From: Calliphora vicina | Taxonomy: Eukaryota > Arthropoda > Insecta > Diptera > Calliphoridae | Assembly (NCBI RefSeq): GCF_958450345.1 | Contig: NC_088780.1 | Span: 135,174,226-135,238,225, forward strand | Length of the DNA stretch: 64,000 nt | Direction of reading: 5' to 3' | Part shown: one piece after another, positions 33,336 through 46,097 of the stretch | Numbering within the stretch: position 1 is the stretch's first letter | How the letters are laid out: the number at the start of each line of letters is the position of its first letter | Position numbers and translations under genes: made by a program | Notes under the pieces: generated by a model | The model's input: the letters and a program-made list of their open reading frames with translations, nothing else | The model's database searches: none | Told to the model about the DNA's origin: nothing

Positions 33336-34090
33336 ACCAACATTTTTTAATTTGAAATTATAAAATTTTGCGAAAGCTATGCTTACACTATTTGAATTCT
33401 CATCTAAGTATGTAGCTGTGATGGTGTCAGCGAGTGTAAAGGCAAAACTAAATAACTTAGACATACAGAAGACTTTAATCTAACCTTGTGAAAAAAAAAT
33501 TCTCGGTTAGAAAGTATAATTTGTAGGATTTTTATTATATTTAAGGACTTAATGACTGATTGTAGTGCAACTGAGCGGGAAAACTGCACTGTGAAAAGTT
33601 TTCCTAGACAACAATAGAGTTAATATTTATTTTATTTCATTAGCCGGAAGAATGAATAAATGAATATCAACAACAACACTCTATTTATAATAACACAAAA
33701 GCGAATTACGAGAAAAACATGGAAATGACACCAAACAATTTAGAGCACAGTGAAAAAAGATTACAAAAGTTAAAAAGCGGATGTTCACTAAACGAAGCAG
33801 TACGGAAAAAAAGGGTTTAAGTAGGAAAATAATGAATTGTTTATTGTGTAAATAAATGAATTGTTCTACAGTAAATAAAGGTTTAATTGTTGGAGAAATG
33901 TTAAATAATATCAAAGTTTAATTAACTACTATATAATGAAAAGATGGTTTTACAAATTAACTTCTATGATGTTATCTTACATAGATATAGAGATAAATGT
34001 ATTACAGATTTACAGAAATGATTGCTAATGAAAAGGGACCAAAATGTGAAACAACTTCTAAAATGTTAGAATCGTTAAATGATTTCTCCC
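33336..34090. other. intergenic sequence, no recognised gene
   Basis: AT-rich. Minus-strand frames at 33404-33914 have hydrophobic low-complexity translations and no motif. Confidence 0.4.
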
Positions 34091-34620
34091 AGCCACCATA
34101 CGAAGCTGCATATAAATGCTTATAAAATACCAGTATCTATACCAATATTCAACAAAAATAAGGTCCATGTAAAAACAAATCACCCCCCCAGTCCATAGCC
34201 CCCATATATACATATAGACCCTTCCCTAAAATCATTTAAATATGCATACCATTATCGATATGAGGTTAAAATTCTACAAAAATTATTCTAATATACAGAG
34301 AGCCTCAAAAGTGAGTAAACTCCAGTGAATTTTTTGATTTGTTTAAGATCATGAAAATCTTTTTTTTTTCAGAACCAAATTTATTATTCTGCCCAATCTC
34401 CAACAAACCGAAACTTTTAAATTTTAATCGATATCACCGTACCCATAATTGGTCATAGCTCGCATATAAGGACCATTTCCGAAAAACACTTAAATACACA
34501 TGAGAATATGATATTTTATAATTATAGCAAATATAAACTAGATACATTTTTTTATATAAAACGCACAACAATTGGTGGTGCATCCATATATGATTCGGCA
34601 TAGCTGAATACAGAGAAAAC
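34091..34620 (+). mobile_element. degraded F1-type fragments
   Basis: CCATAGCCCCCATATATACA (34193-34212) and CCATAATTGGTCATAGCTCG then CATATAAGGACC (34442-34473) are F1 blocks. ATTCGGCATAGCTGAAT at 34590-34606 resembles the F2 hairpin. Order and spacing are disturbed. Confidence 0.5.
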
Positions 34621-35178
34621 AGATGTGATTGCAACCGAATTTGTCGAAAAACGAATTTTGTCGGTTACACGTAATTCAATTTAGACAATAGAATATGTAA
34701 TATGGCACCAACATAATTAAATTGCAGACTCTATATTTATCAGAGACCGAAAATAACAGGTTTACATTCATTTCAATGGTAAATTCACATTCGCAGCCAT
34801 TTAAAATTAATTTTTTGTGATATATCACTGAGAGAGTGATTTATTCGAGAACATTTTAGGTTTGGGGTTGAGAGAAACAGAAAAGAAACAGACACAAATA
34901 ATCTGGATGAGTTATTTATAATTTATTTTTTTCGTAAAGGTCAGCTTGTGACTTTTATTTGCGAACATGAAAAATAGATCGCAAAAATGCATTTGATGCA
35001 AATCAACGCATAAATATATAAAATTTATCAAAAGATTTATAACAATTTAAAAAAAAATTCTCATTTCTGTTACTCAGACTTCATTACTTCATACTTATCA
35101 TTTTATTTCCATAATTTGTTATAAATTACTAATAATATGTTATTGTATGTAAATAAAAGAGAAAGTAACAGTTATTAA
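34621..35178. other. AT-rich spacer, no recognised gene
   Basis: ACAGAGAAAACAGATGTGAT at 34612 resembles the left flank of the MITE at 22924. Otherwise no repeat copies or coding sequence recognised. Confidence 0.4.
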
Positions 35179-35331
35179 GACCCCTTTCACACTAGGCAAT
35201 TTAGTTGGACAAGTCTCTTGCCCAACAACAAAATAGCACGAAAAATTTTCTTCTCCTTAACCCGACATTACCTCTGGCATCTACAAACACAAGAGACTTG
35301 CGCAACTAAATTGCCTAGTGTGAAAGGGGTC
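35179..35331. mobile_element. PIF/Harbinger-like MITE, 153 bp
   Basis: Ends GACCCCTTTCACACTAGGCA and its inverse, with arms of about 40 bp that are nearly complementary, flanked by TAA on both sides (35176-35178; 35332-35334). A 3-bp TWA target duplication and GC-rich G..CCCTTTCACAC termini are typical of PIF/Harbinger. It has no coding capacity. Confidence 0.8.
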
Positions 35332-36298
35332 TAAGAACAAGAACAAATGAGTTGTTTATCTATCACCAAACCATTAAAAAACAACAAAAACGAATAAAGG
35401 TCATACCAAACCATTTAAATAAAAATCATTTTATAACTGTTATTTTCAGTGATTTATTTTTATCACAAAAATATAAATCACAATTTGGATTTTTTGGTAT
35501 ATGGACGAGTTATTTTCGATCTCTGATATTTATATGTGTTTGTATTAGAGTTTCCAAAAAACCGAAGAATTTCAAAACCGCGGTTTCGGTTTTAAAAAAT
35601 TGGAAACCTATCGTTTTCGGTTTAATTTCGGTTTTGTGATAATTTGTTAAATATAAATGTTAGAGAAACAAAATCAGGTAGTAATATAGAAAATGCTATA
35701 CAAATTTAAAATTCAAGAGGATAAAGGAAAATTGGTACTCTTTCTTTTAATGGTACTTTTTTAATATGTATTTTAAATTAGATAGCTTATGTACATTAAC
35801 GTTGGCTAATATTCTTCTCAGTAATGAAATAATCAAGAATTGGGGGCCCAAATGGTATTATAATACCAAAAAAGGAGAACTAAACCAAACTAAGGAGGAC
35901 TTTTTCATTCTTAAAATGATACTTTTTGACTGTTCTATAATATTGAACCTAAAATCAGGTTCAATTTCTTTGGCATTATCTATAATAGTGGACCCAGAAT
36001 CATTCTAATAATACGTTTCAAATGAGATAGAATCCACTTTACAATGAATCAATTAACATGGAACTAGAGACATGTTATTCTGAATTAGTATTAATTCACA
36101 AAAGAGACTTAATAGTACTATTTCTTTCTTCCAATTGGGGTAGCGAACCACTCCGGGCCAGCTAGTCCTCCATACTTTTATCGGATATTTAAAAATAACT
36201 AAGACTTTGTTACAAAAATGTTGCATTATTGTTTTTAAATTAAATAAATTAACAGTCATTTGAAGTTTGATTGTTAGGAAATACTCGTATGATCAATA
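35332..36298. other. intergenic sequence, no recognised gene
   Basis: AAAACCGCGGTTTCGGTTTT (35574-35593) and related AACCGAA text at 35550-35635 may be one end of a MITE whose partner is outside or lost. Short frames at 35352-36259 carry no motif. Confidence 0.4.
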
Positions 36299-37134
36299 TT
36301 TATACCCTAAACCATAGGGTACAACTAGAGGCGCAACTGAGAGTAAGCTGAGAGTAACAATAATTACTCTCTTCACACGTACTTGTGATATGTGAATTCA
36401 ACATACTTGTAAGAGAATTTAACACATCAAAATACTTCAAATTTTACCTTTGATTTTCCTACTAAATACAGACCGAACCACTTTATTACACAATTTACAG
36501 CACACTTTTATTTCCGAAACACGTTAATTTTGCTCAAATGAAAAAAATAATTTTTTATAAATTTTTGACACTTATTTTTATTTGTGGTAGAATTTAATTT
36601 ATAGAATAGTGTTTCAATTTTTGGTATTGAAAATAGTAGAATATTTAAATAAATTAAAATTTAAACATTTCTATAGAACTCTGTGTGTCTGGTGAAAATT
36701 AAAAAAGACACCAATACAATCTCAAAACTATGTACAAATACATTCTCACGACTTAGGTTTTTGACAACAGACTTAGGTTTTTTCCCTCTCAGTAACGCTT
36801 CTATGGATATATTATTCTATGCCCTAAACCAGCATAGTGGTGAGGGTATAATGCGTTTTGCAGAATCACTTGTGAGTCGATTAAACGATGTCCATCCGTC
36901 TGGCTGGCGCAGAGTACAGGTCGCAATTTTGAAGATATTTCGATCAAATTTTTATACATATTATTTTTTCGGTTCAAGGACCAAACCTGTTAAAACTGAA
37001 TGAAATCGGTCCATTATTTCACATAGCCCCCATACAAATGTCTTTCCGAAATTGGACTTCATCGGTCATAAATGTTTAATTTATATATGTATCTCCACAA
37101 ATTTCGCTACAAATAAGTTTTAAATTCTTACACT
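36299..37134 (+). mobile_element. F1 repeat interrupted by a MITE
   Basis: TTTATACCCTAAACCATAGG at 36299 and GCCCTAAACCAGCATAGTGG at 36821 frame the MITE. The latter continues with GAGGGTATAATGCG, CGATTAAACGATGTCC and ATTGGACTTCATCGGTCATA. It runs into an F4 fragment at about 37135. Confidence 0.7.
36325..36806. mobile_element. MITE with GCGYWACTGAGAG ends
   Basis: The left end TAGAGGCGCAACTGAGAG matches the inverted right end ATAGAAGCGTTACTGAGAG. It contains the ACTTAGGTTTTTGACAACAG motif shared with 18142, 40060 and 49450. Target duplication not resolved. Confidence 0.55.
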
Positions 37135-37245
37135 AAACCAAATATTTTTCCTTTACAATCATATTTACGTCATATTTAAATAAAAAAATCTTTGGATCAT
37201 TTTATAATAAATAAAATTTATTATCGTACGTGACATAGCGTACGA
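37135..37245 (-). mobile_element. F4 fragment preserving the F1 empty site
   Basis: Reverse-complemented, CACGTACGATAATAAATTTT, TTATTATAAAATGATCCAAA, TTTTTTATTTAAATATGACG and AAAAATATTTGG run on continuously. In the copy at 46405-47200 the same text is split by an F1 element. Confidence 0.65.
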
Positions 37246-37970
37246 GTTGGGAAACTTTAACCCCCCCTCAAATGAAATTCAGATGTAACCTTTCAAAACG
37301 CCGACACACGTGTCTTTTTTTGTCTCCTCTATCAAAATCTATTGGTCCGAACTTGTAATTTTTGTTGGTGTTGTACAGTGTAATTGGAATTAGCTGAATT
37401 TAATTTGGTTATTGTGGGCGAATTAATAGCAATTATAAATTTAGTAGAAATAGTTGTCACAAACATATACTTGTTTACTGTAACCATATATGTGGTTGAT
37501 ACAATCATGTGAATCGCAAATTAACTATATTATGGTTACCACAATCATCTAAGTACTTACTGTGACTATAATATTGTTAAAAGACTTTTAACAATATTGA
37601 AATGGTTACAGTAAACATGCTCAACTATATTTTATCTCTGCGTGTACATATCGCTTTAATTACTTGTTATTTGTTTGTATTTATCACTAGTTTTTTTTTT
37701 GTAGTTTAATTTTGATATCTTCAAAATGGACTCTACCACAAATTCTTAATTTGCATATTGCAATTGAAATATTCTACATACTTGTTTGTATTTATGTACC
37801 TGCTCTCATGAGAAAGTGCTGTAAAACATTAGAAACTATTAGTTAAATAGAGCATTATAATGGCTTAAATTGCATGTGTGTGTATATGTCAGCCAGTATC
37901 TAAAGAACTTTACAGTGTATTATCTTGTACTTGTAACTATAGGTAGAAATACATGCATATGTATATACAT
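37246..37970. other. spacer with inverted repeats (possible MITE)
   Basis: GTTTACTGTAACCAT (37473-37487) is inverted at 37602-37617, and a 27-bp hairpin ATATTGTTAAAAG-A-CTTTTAACAATAT lies at 37571-37597. This suggests a MITE of about 200 bp. The rest shows no gene. Confidence 0.45.
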
Positions 37971-37972
37971 TA

Positions 37973-39741
37973 GGGTGGTCCTTAATAAATAAAATTTTGA
38001 TTTTTCCCAGTTTGGTGAATTTTATTAAAAAAAAAATCAATTTTTGGTAAATCGTTTGGGGTTAAGATTATAGTTAAGATTGGGGTCATGGTTTTTAAAA
38101 TTTGGGGTCATTTTAACCCCAAGTGCCATTAAGGGTTAATATCCATTTTTGTGCTGTTATTATAAATACTAGACTCCATGTTATATTTTTCTTAAGTTTC
38201 ATCAAAATCGGCCCAAAAATATATAACATTTCGATATATTTCCATTAGAAATTCCAAATATTGAAAAATATGTCCTTTGACCTTCACGATTTGAGGTTTA
38301 ACGTTTTCCAATTTTAGTAAAATTTTCAGATTTTATTTATAATAATCTGGAATAGGTTTTACTTAAAATTCATAACAGTAAGGAAATTGAGCTCATTCGC
38401 CAAAATATGGCCAAATAAATAGTTTTTCTCGAAAATTGCAAAACTTAAATCGTTGCAAAATTATGAAAATCGGTATCTTCAGAATTTGGAAAAACTAATT
38501 TTTTTCGGAAGCTGACAATCTGCTTTCCTCCAATACAAATGGGTTTTTCAATTGGACATTTCGTTTTCTCGACAGAAGAGCCAGAAGTTCAACAAGTTTT
38601 GAATCATATTTTTGTTAATTTTTTTTAATATTTTACTGCATTACTAAATTAGATATATCTCAATTGTTTTACCATATAGAAATTCATACTTCAAAACATA
38701 GATACACATTGATATAGGCTTTTATTAAGTGTATATCTTATATTTATGTGTCTCTCCATTTTTCAGTTATAGTTCTTTAAACTTGGTTCTCAAATATACT
38801 GATATTTTGTTTTCTAAGAATGTTATATAGCCTGCTAAAACAAAGACCGTCGAAGCCCGTCCAATGACTATATACATAATTTAAAGAAACTTCTGGGGAA
38901 TGTCTTTGTAAACAAATTGTAGCCGCCAGCACCCGCCGAAATACTTTTTTTTAATTTTTACGGAATGGAATTTTTAGAAATATTTCTTTATTTATTATTG
39001 ATTTTTATATATCTAGACCCTACTCTAACTTGAAATATAGTAAATACAGATCTTTTTAAAAATTTAGTTTCAGAAAGACATGAAAACGTGTTTTTTTAAT
39101 TTTTTATTAATCTTTTTATATGTATATCTAGACCCTACTGTAACTTGAAAAAAAGTTTAAATGATCTTTTAAACATTTTTTTTTTTGGAATCGGAGATAC
39201 CAATTCTATATAAAAAGAGCGCCAAATAATTTTGTCCACCTAGATTTTGATTTGGAACCACAGTGCGTTGGTATGTAAAAACTATTCGAGGCATTTTCAT
39301 AATTTTTACACATTTTTTTACCTATTCTATTCTCAATAAATTCCAAATGAGATAATCAAAAAATGTTGAAATTTTTTTAACAAAATTTTTAAAAATTTTA
39401 ATTTTGTTCCAACATTTCTTGTTCTAGTGGCCTGAGACATGTTAATGGCCTGGGGAGTTTTCAAAAACTTTAACATTTTTTCACCAACTTTTGTCTCTTA
39501 TATCTCATTAGAACAACAATTGCGTAGACATTTCTATTCTTTTATATTCGATTGCACAAGTAATTTGTTAATGGGAAAATTTTTACAAAAACTGAAAAAA
39601 TTCAATTTTTTCCCCTTGTAAATACATTTCAAAACTTCAGAGGGCTTTATCTAAAATTTGTTCGGGATGATTTGTTTACAATTCACCACACCAGGGGGTG
39701 AGAGTGGGAAAAATCAAAGTTTTCTTTATTAAGGGCCACCT
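37973..39741. mobile_element. F3 foldback element with TA duplication, rearranged
   Basis: The left end GGGTGGTCCTTAATAAATAA and right end (inverted) AGGTGGCCCTTAATAAAGAA are flanked by TA (37971-37972; 39742-39743). The left arm is mostly deleted, the right arm is present in pieces, and about 38460-39280 is foreign or diverged text with a direct repeat (TATATCTAGACCCTACT at about 39008 and 39121). A TGTCCTTTGACCT site lies at 38271. No coding. Confidence 0.75.
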
Positions 39742-40035
39742 TAATATACATACATATGTATGTACGTTCTAGTAAATATTTACATTTGGTAATAGTTAAA
39801 ATTACATGTTGTGGTTCTTGGGGTGTAATTAATGTAAGTGCTTTTTGCAGCTCCAAAATAAACAGCATATAAATACATTCAGCTGTACAGAATCATATTT
39901 ACCCACCACCAATATAATAAGAGTCCGATTTATGTGGATTTCTAAACGATTTGGTTGATTTGGTCTTTTCTATTACTAGAAAATATCAATGGTAAATTTT
40001 ACCTTGCAAGATTCATGCATTTAAATGTTATCAGG

Positions 40036-40224
40036 CATAGAGAATAGACATAGAGCGGAAACTCTGCTGTCAAAGACCTAACTCAGTTGTCAGAAACCTA
40101 AGTGATGAGAATGTATTAGTAGAAAAAACTATGTGAAAACAAAAACAACACTCGTATGTGTGATAATTTTGAGTAATTTTTTTGTTTGAGTTTTTTTCTA
40201 GTTTCCGCTCTATGTTTCTCTATG
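40036..40224. mobile_element. MITE with perfect 8-bp target duplication, hAT-like
   Basis: TTATCAGG occurs at 40028-40035 and 40225-40232. The left end CATAGAGAATAGACATAGAG and the inverted right end CATAGAGAAACATAGAGCGG both run into GCGGAAACT. It is 189 bp and non-coding. It also contains the inverted ACTTAGGTTT-type motif shared with 36717. Confidence 0.8.
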
Positions 40225-40329
40225 TTATCAGGAACAAAATATATATAGTGGTAAGTCCGAACAAAGATTCTCGTATACTGAACGGACGGAAATTTCTGAT
40301 CAACAGCGAATATTAGGGAAAAATGCATA

Positions 40330-40492
40330 TTCTGGTCGCTAGATATGGTCGTTGCGAGATCATCTTAGAATAATGACCCACAATATATAAATACATTTGC
40401 GGGTCGACGAACAATATTTCGATGTGTTACAAATGGAATGACAAAATCAATATACCCCTCATGTTTTTCATGGTCGGTATAAAAAAAAGTGT
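40330..40492 (+). mobile_element. divergent F2-type 3' end
   Basis: TTACAAATGGAATGACAAAA then TATACCCCTCATG and CATGGTCGGTATAAAAA reproduce the F2 terminal order; upstream text is too diverged to align by eye. Confidence 0.55.
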
Positions 40493-40535
40493 AAATAAAC
40501 ATTTAAGCAAGAAAATATTTTCTGCGTAAATATAC

Positions 40536-40767
40536 TACAGCCAGAGAAAAATCAACTTAAAATCAATAAAAACCATATTGAATAAATATGAAATATTAAC
40601 GAAAGTCTAGTAATGTTGTAATTTTTTATTTCAATATGGAAAAATATTAATTTAAAGTTGAAAATTATTGATTTATCGTATTTTTGTATGGGATTTTTAT
40701 TATAATGAACATATTGAATTAATATGATGCATTCTTATTTTTAAGTTGCAGGTTTTCCCTTAGTGTA
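40536..40767. mobile_element. MITE with imperfect inverted ends
   Basis: TACAGCCAGAGAAAAATCAA and, inverted from the right, TACACTAAGGGAAAACCTGC both lead into CAACTTAAAA. Inside, CATATTGAATAAATATG-type palindromes recur. Boundaries are approximate. Confidence 0.45.
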
Positions 40768-41025
40768 GGATTTATAGGGTATGACATAGAATATTTTTCT
40801 TGGATATTTCGATTTACGAGTACTTGACACATTTGTTTAACAACTTTTTAGATTATAATATACGTTAGTTTGTCATGCCGCTAGAGGTAGGGAAAACGAA
40901 ATAGAACTAATCACGTGATTGGTTCTTAGATGATAGATACCTGTAGTTCTAACACTATACTACCAACAATTTTACTATTTTTACAAAATTTGCTACACGT
41001 TTTTGAACAGTCAAATGACAAATAT

Positions 41026-41210
41026 TATTGAAAAAAGAAAATCATATTTGTAACCACAACACATTTATTAAAATTTGTGAAGAAATTTGAATATCGTCAC
41101 CTAAATTTCAAAAGCGTCTATCATCACTTTTTTAAGTTTTATAGGAGAGACAAAAAACTTAATAAAATTTAATGTGTTGTGGTTACAAATATGATTTTTT
41201 TTTTTCAATA
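41026..41210. mobile_element. MITE, 185 bp, arms about 45 bp
   Basis: ATTTGTAACCACAACACATT (41046-41065) is inverted at about 41168-41188, and the outer sequences TATTGAAAAAAGAAAATCAT and its inverse match. Non-coding. Confidence 0.75.
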
Positions 41211-41346
41211 AAGTTTGTGATACAAATTTGTGAAGACGTGCGCCTTGCACTGTACCAATATCCATTAAAAAGCCAAATTTGAATTTTTTTGGTTGTTAAG
41301 CCCTTTTGCATTTCATGTGACGATATGGAACTTGATGCTGAATTTG

Positions 41347-41630
41347 TATACCCTACACCACCATAATGGGGAGGATATAGTGATGTTTGTAACGTGCAAA
41401 AATATAGTCCCAATGCCACAATCACTTTCTGAGTCGATATCTGTCCGTCCGTCTGGATGGCTGGCTGGCTGGCACATACAATTTCAATCCAAATAAGTTC
41501 TATATATACAGAATTTATGTCACCTAATTTTATGATGATCGGTCCATAACTAGTCACAGCTCTCATATAAGGTCAGCTTCCGATAATCACTTTAACGAGC
41601 ATAAATCTCTTGAAATTTTTCGTACGTACA
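41347..41630 (+). mobile_element. F1 repeat, shortened copy
   Basis: TATACCCTACACCACCATAA, GTTTGTAACGTGC, CTTTCTGAGTCGATATCTGT, a GGATGGCTGGCTGGCTGG tract, then GATCGGTCCATAACTAGTCA. The middle third of F1 is deleted. Confidence 0.8.
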
Positions 41631-41984
41631 TTAGAAACTAAAAAACTATAATATGGTGATTTTACATGAAGAAAAATATAAAATTTAAATTAATGTAAAA
41701 TTTTAACAGTAAAAGATATCAGAACAAAATTTGGAACTAATATAGTTCTGAATATACTTAAATTAATGGCATTATTATTGTTGTCAACTTTGTTTTCAAA
41801 TACTAAGTTTTTATATAAAATTGCCCATTTTGGCCAAGCAGCGGTAACTTATTACCTATTGTTTTTAGCAAAATGTGTCCCAAATAGTTTAGATAGCTCT
41901 TTCTTCAATATTTCGAAAAAAAATATTTAAAAAAAAAAATAAAAATTCTTAATATTTTTTTTTTCCTAAATCAAAATCTTTTTA

Positions 41985-42400
41985 GACTTTTTTTCAAAAT
42001 GGGCCTTTTTTCTTAAAATAAAGCATAGATATTTTCCTTGAAGGTCTATTTGGTTGCTTAGTGGGATGCGAGTGAGATATCTATCAAAATAAATGTTTTA
42101 ACATAAAAATTGTATGTCTTAAGTTACAAAACATTTATTTTGATAGATATCCCACTCACTCGGCGACGAAATAGGTCTTAAAGGAAAACCCCTAAGCTTT
42201 CTTTTGAGAAAAAAAAATTTTTTAAAAAGGGCCTATTATGGAAAAAAAGTTCGATTTACAAAATATTTATTTTGATAGATACCGAACTCGCATTCCACTA
42301 AGCGACCAAATAGACCTTCAAGGTAAATATCTAAGCTTTATTTTAAGGAAAAAAACCCATTTTGAAAAACAGTCAAAAAAGTTTTGAAAAAAAAAAATTC
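41985..42400. repeat. three inverted copies of a 100-bp block
   Basis: AGGTCTATTTGGTTGCTTAG (42043) is inverted at about 42296-42316 and, more loosely, at 42160. GATAGATATCYCACTC-type blocks lie between them. The whole is a nested foldback, probably a MITE with a duplicated arm. No coding. Confidence 0.6.
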
Positions 42401-42813
42401 AAATGTTCCAACTTGTTAGCAAGTTTTTTTATTTTATTCAGAAATTAATCTTAAATATAGCTGATATAAAAGTAATTCTACCCTCCGTAGTCCCGCGATA
42501 TCCAAACAAAAAAAGAGATAACCTACACATGTAAGCGTACTTTATAAATATTCTCAGGGACTGGCGATTTTTTCAAAAAACATGGGACCAACTTTGAGGT
42601 TAGAGTCGTTACGATATCTCCAATAGTTCGCGAAATACCGAATTATTTCCAAAAAAAAAGAATGTGCCTAAAGCACTGTACATCAATCGTTAAATCTATC
42701 TTAGTATGTGGTCAATACTCATACTAATTTTAAATTCGTATCTCTTACAGAATCAAGCATTTTTTAATTTAATTTACAATAAACTACATTTATGATTGTT
42801 TTATTGAAATATA

Positions 42814-43075
42814 GGCCCTAATTTTGTAAATCACGTCACCAAAGTGATATTTATATGGAAAGCAAAAACAAAATTTCAAAAATTTTAAAAATTTGTTTTT
42901 GTTTTATATACAAAATTTTCAAATTATGAAAGGCAAATCAACGTTTGAATTTTGGTGCGTTTGTTCTGTTAAGAATTTGTATATAAAACAAAAACAAATT
43001 TTTAAAATTTTTGAAATTTTGTTTTTGCTTTCCATATAAATATCACTTTGTGAAGTGATTTACAATATTAGGGCC
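42814..43075. mobile_element. MITE, 262 bp, with about 100-bp arms
   Basis: Ends GGCCCTAATTTTGTAAATCA and inverted GGCCCTAATATTGTAAATCA. The arms include a nearly perfect 75-bp stretch (TGATATTTATATGGAAAGCA onward). ATA lies on both sides, a possible 3-bp target duplication. Confidence 0.8.
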
Positions 43076-44740
43076 ATAGTTATAACAATTTTATTACTAT
43101 TATTCCCTCTGTTTAACAGCCTTCAAATTGTAAACCAACAATATTTTCAATTCATTAAAACTAATACTAAAATATGGCTTAATAAAATGTAATTATTTGT
43201 AGCATACTCCAGTGTTAATAAGACATTTCCATACAACACATTTGGCAGCATGCAACTAAGCTAGTCTAAGTACCTATCTACCTGACTGGCCTAATCTAAT
43301 CTTTTAATTTCATTTAATGTTTTTTTTTTGTTATTATTACTTAAAGAAAAACCCACAGCAATCACTATGAACGACCATCTAAAAGTAATTGCTGAAAATT
43401 TAGGTTAATGGATCACACACCACCAAACAACAATCATATTTATGAGTGAGTGAGTACCAAGTACTCATAAGTGAGTACTCGGTACTCCAATTGCTGACAC
43501 TTTATTGCTGTGATTAAAAACAGCTCTCTGATGATGGTGCTGTCTCAATGGTGGTCGTGATGATGAAGTGGTCGTTGGTTCATTTGGTTACTTGGTAATT
43601 TTGCTGCCTGAATACTCATTACAAAAACAGGCAACAATTTAATGTTTCATTATTTCCACACTAGTTGCTTGGTGTTAATTAAGTTGCCATTAGAGAGTTG
43701 ATGATATTTTACAGTCACTACTTACTGCTGCTGCTTCTGCTACTACTTCTCATAATTAACAGTCTACTGTTAGTCTGTGTCTATTATACAATGATACATT
43801 CTTTGTATACTTACACTGAGGACATGTTTAACGGTAGATGGAATTTTCAAAATTTTTATTTTTTTCGAACAACCAACAAATAATATCCAAAACAGAATAA
43901 GTACGCTTGAATTATTCCAGAGACCTGTGATAGTGGGTCTAAAAGTCATAGTTCTAGGTCAACGACATGATATAGTAACATATGCCTTTCATAAAAAGTG
44001 CTAGAACAAAAACTCCTGAGAACCAGTTCTGACTGAGTTCCCTTCCCATTTTTGAAAATGTTAAACAAATTTCTTAAAAAATATTATCGACTTATTTTAA
44101 TCCAGTTTTATCACCACTATCCCATTCAAAACAGAACAAATATGTTTTGTTTAGTTTCGTGATCACTAACCCAAACAGAGAGGGTCGATAATATATCGGT
44201 TCAGCCACTCTTAGGTCTGTACCCGAAGAACCAGTAAAATAACCGAGTTTAGGGTCAGTTACCAGAGTATTTTACGCTAATTAATTTTGTCCTAAAATTG
44301 CTGGTTAAAATTTAAAAACAAATGTTAAAAATAATTTGTCTATAGAGGCTTCAGTGTAGCAACATAGTATAACATTTGCAGCCATATAAATACATATGAA
44401 TGAATATTAGATGTGTTTTGTTGCCACACAATATAAAATTATTTATTTAGTAACGATGACTATGAAATTCTTCGGATAAACAAATATTTATGTATGTCTG
44501 ATAATTTATTGACTGAATTTTGTATTTAACTTGTCACCCATAAACCAAATGATGTCTAAACGTTATGTTTAACAAAGTTATGTCTGTCTACAATCATTTG
44601 CTTTATTTGTTGAAGTTTCAACCTAAATAACTAAAAATGAAGTAAATTTTACACAGTTTAACTTCTACGTTTATCATAAGGGATTGAAAGGTGTTTGTAT
44701 GATTCGATACTCAATATAAATAGTAATAGGTGAGAATTTA
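43076..44740. other. intergenic sequence, no recognised gene
   Basis: Contains AGTGAGTACTCGGTACTCC-type short repeats at 43445-43490 and trinucleotide-rich text (CTGCTGCTTCTGCTACTACT) at 43724. Frames at 43698-43883 are low-complexity. No repeat family copies seen. Confidence 0.45.
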
Positions 44741-44749
44741 GATACAGTT

Positions 44750-44870
44750 AAATAGACCCAATAGACTAGATGGAACAATTGTGGGTTCGATTCCCGCTAA
44801 AGACTCTGGTTGTTACTGCAGACAAGCTAAAATGCTTTGCAGAATGTGTTTAAAAAAAGTGATTTATAGA
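44750..44870 (+). repeat. possible tRNA-derived SINE head
   Basis: GTGGGTTCGATTCCCGC at 44781-44797 contains an exact RNA polymerase III B-box core (GGTTCGATTCC). An A-box-like TAGACCCAATAG lies about 32 bases upstream. It does not fold as a full tRNA cloverleaf by eye, and no SINE tail was recognised. Confidence 0.3.
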
Positions 44871-46097
44871 TTATTTGATAAAGACAAACAATTAAGACAA
44901 CATGAACTTAATAGAGGTAAAAAAGTATTAACAACTCTCTACTCCTACCAAATGAATGTTGGCAAATAGTTTTGTTAAAAATATTGAATGATCTAGGAGT
45001 TATCCTGAAATTAACGAAATTATGGTGTCTTCTAAAGCTAACTTTATTAGGATCTATGTTCACTGTCAAGAAATCTGTATAAATTAATTAATCAAAATCA
45101 ATATAGTTTTACAAGCTTTCCTTAAAGATCAATAGATGCATACAGAATCTCAGATTTAGTGTAAAGCACTGATCGGCACTCGAAGCCACATGATCGTTTA
45201 TTTAACAGAAAACAATATAAATGACAACGAAGTTCAATAAGAAATAAAAATGGCAATCAGTAGCTGGTCAGTTTACAACAGAGCAAGAAAGTGCATAACA
45301 TGTTTTATAATACTTAAGTTCTCTTTATGCCGACCACTGTTGTTAAAATAGAAGAGTAACGAATTTAATTTAACATTCTGCTTTTTTAAGCTAAGAATTT
45401 ATGAAAGAGTTAACTGTCAAACGAAGTTTCATACTGTACGCACTTTTTGACATTTATGAACAGTATATTCTGTCAAATCATCATGAATAGATTGAAGCTT
45501 GAATAACGCTACCAAATTATCCAAATTTATTTTAAAAATCAGTCATCGATTCGCGCTATTTATAGACTACTGTTTTATCGCAAAATTGTGCTTAATGATG
45601 AGGCTAACTTTTGACTTAGAGGTGCTTCAATTTTGTTTATTAACAAACCCGTTGATAATAAATAAAATTGAAGCAGCTCTCCCGACTATTGCCTATTGGG
45701 CCACGTGATTAAACTGACTTATGCTGATAAATCATGCGGTTCGTACAGCTGTACTGGCCATATGCCCGAAATCATTTTCAAATGTTAATGCTTATTTTTT
45801 TAAGTTATTTTTTACAATTTCAATTTCTATCGGGCTTAAAAAATACCCTTTAAAAATTTAATTGCTGTGATTAATCCCAAATATATTTAGGCTCCCAGTC
45901 CTTATTTTGCAATGCAATTTTGAATGTTTTTGCTATTTTTAGAAGAAGAAGAAGCAAAGTCTTTCTGGAACATCTTAGATGGCAGATTGGAATGGGTATC
46001 GCATCTTTTACAATGTGCAAATATGCCTTTTAGAAGGCCTACAAAGTGAAGCCCTAGTTGGGGCTGGGTTATTATGATATGGGTAATTCCATATAAT
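44871..46097. other. intergenic sequence, no recognised gene
   Basis: AT-rich with short frames (44781-44969, 45499-45708) lacking motifs. No inverted repeats of note were seen. Confidence 0.4.

Noticed and set aside
41183..41566. 127-codon minus-strand frame
   Set aside because: It runs through a MITE end and the inverted F1 repeat; composition follows the repeats.
44781..44797. Intact tRNA gene
   Set aside because: Only the B-box arm is present; no acceptor stem, anticodon arm or correct spacing could be built by eye.
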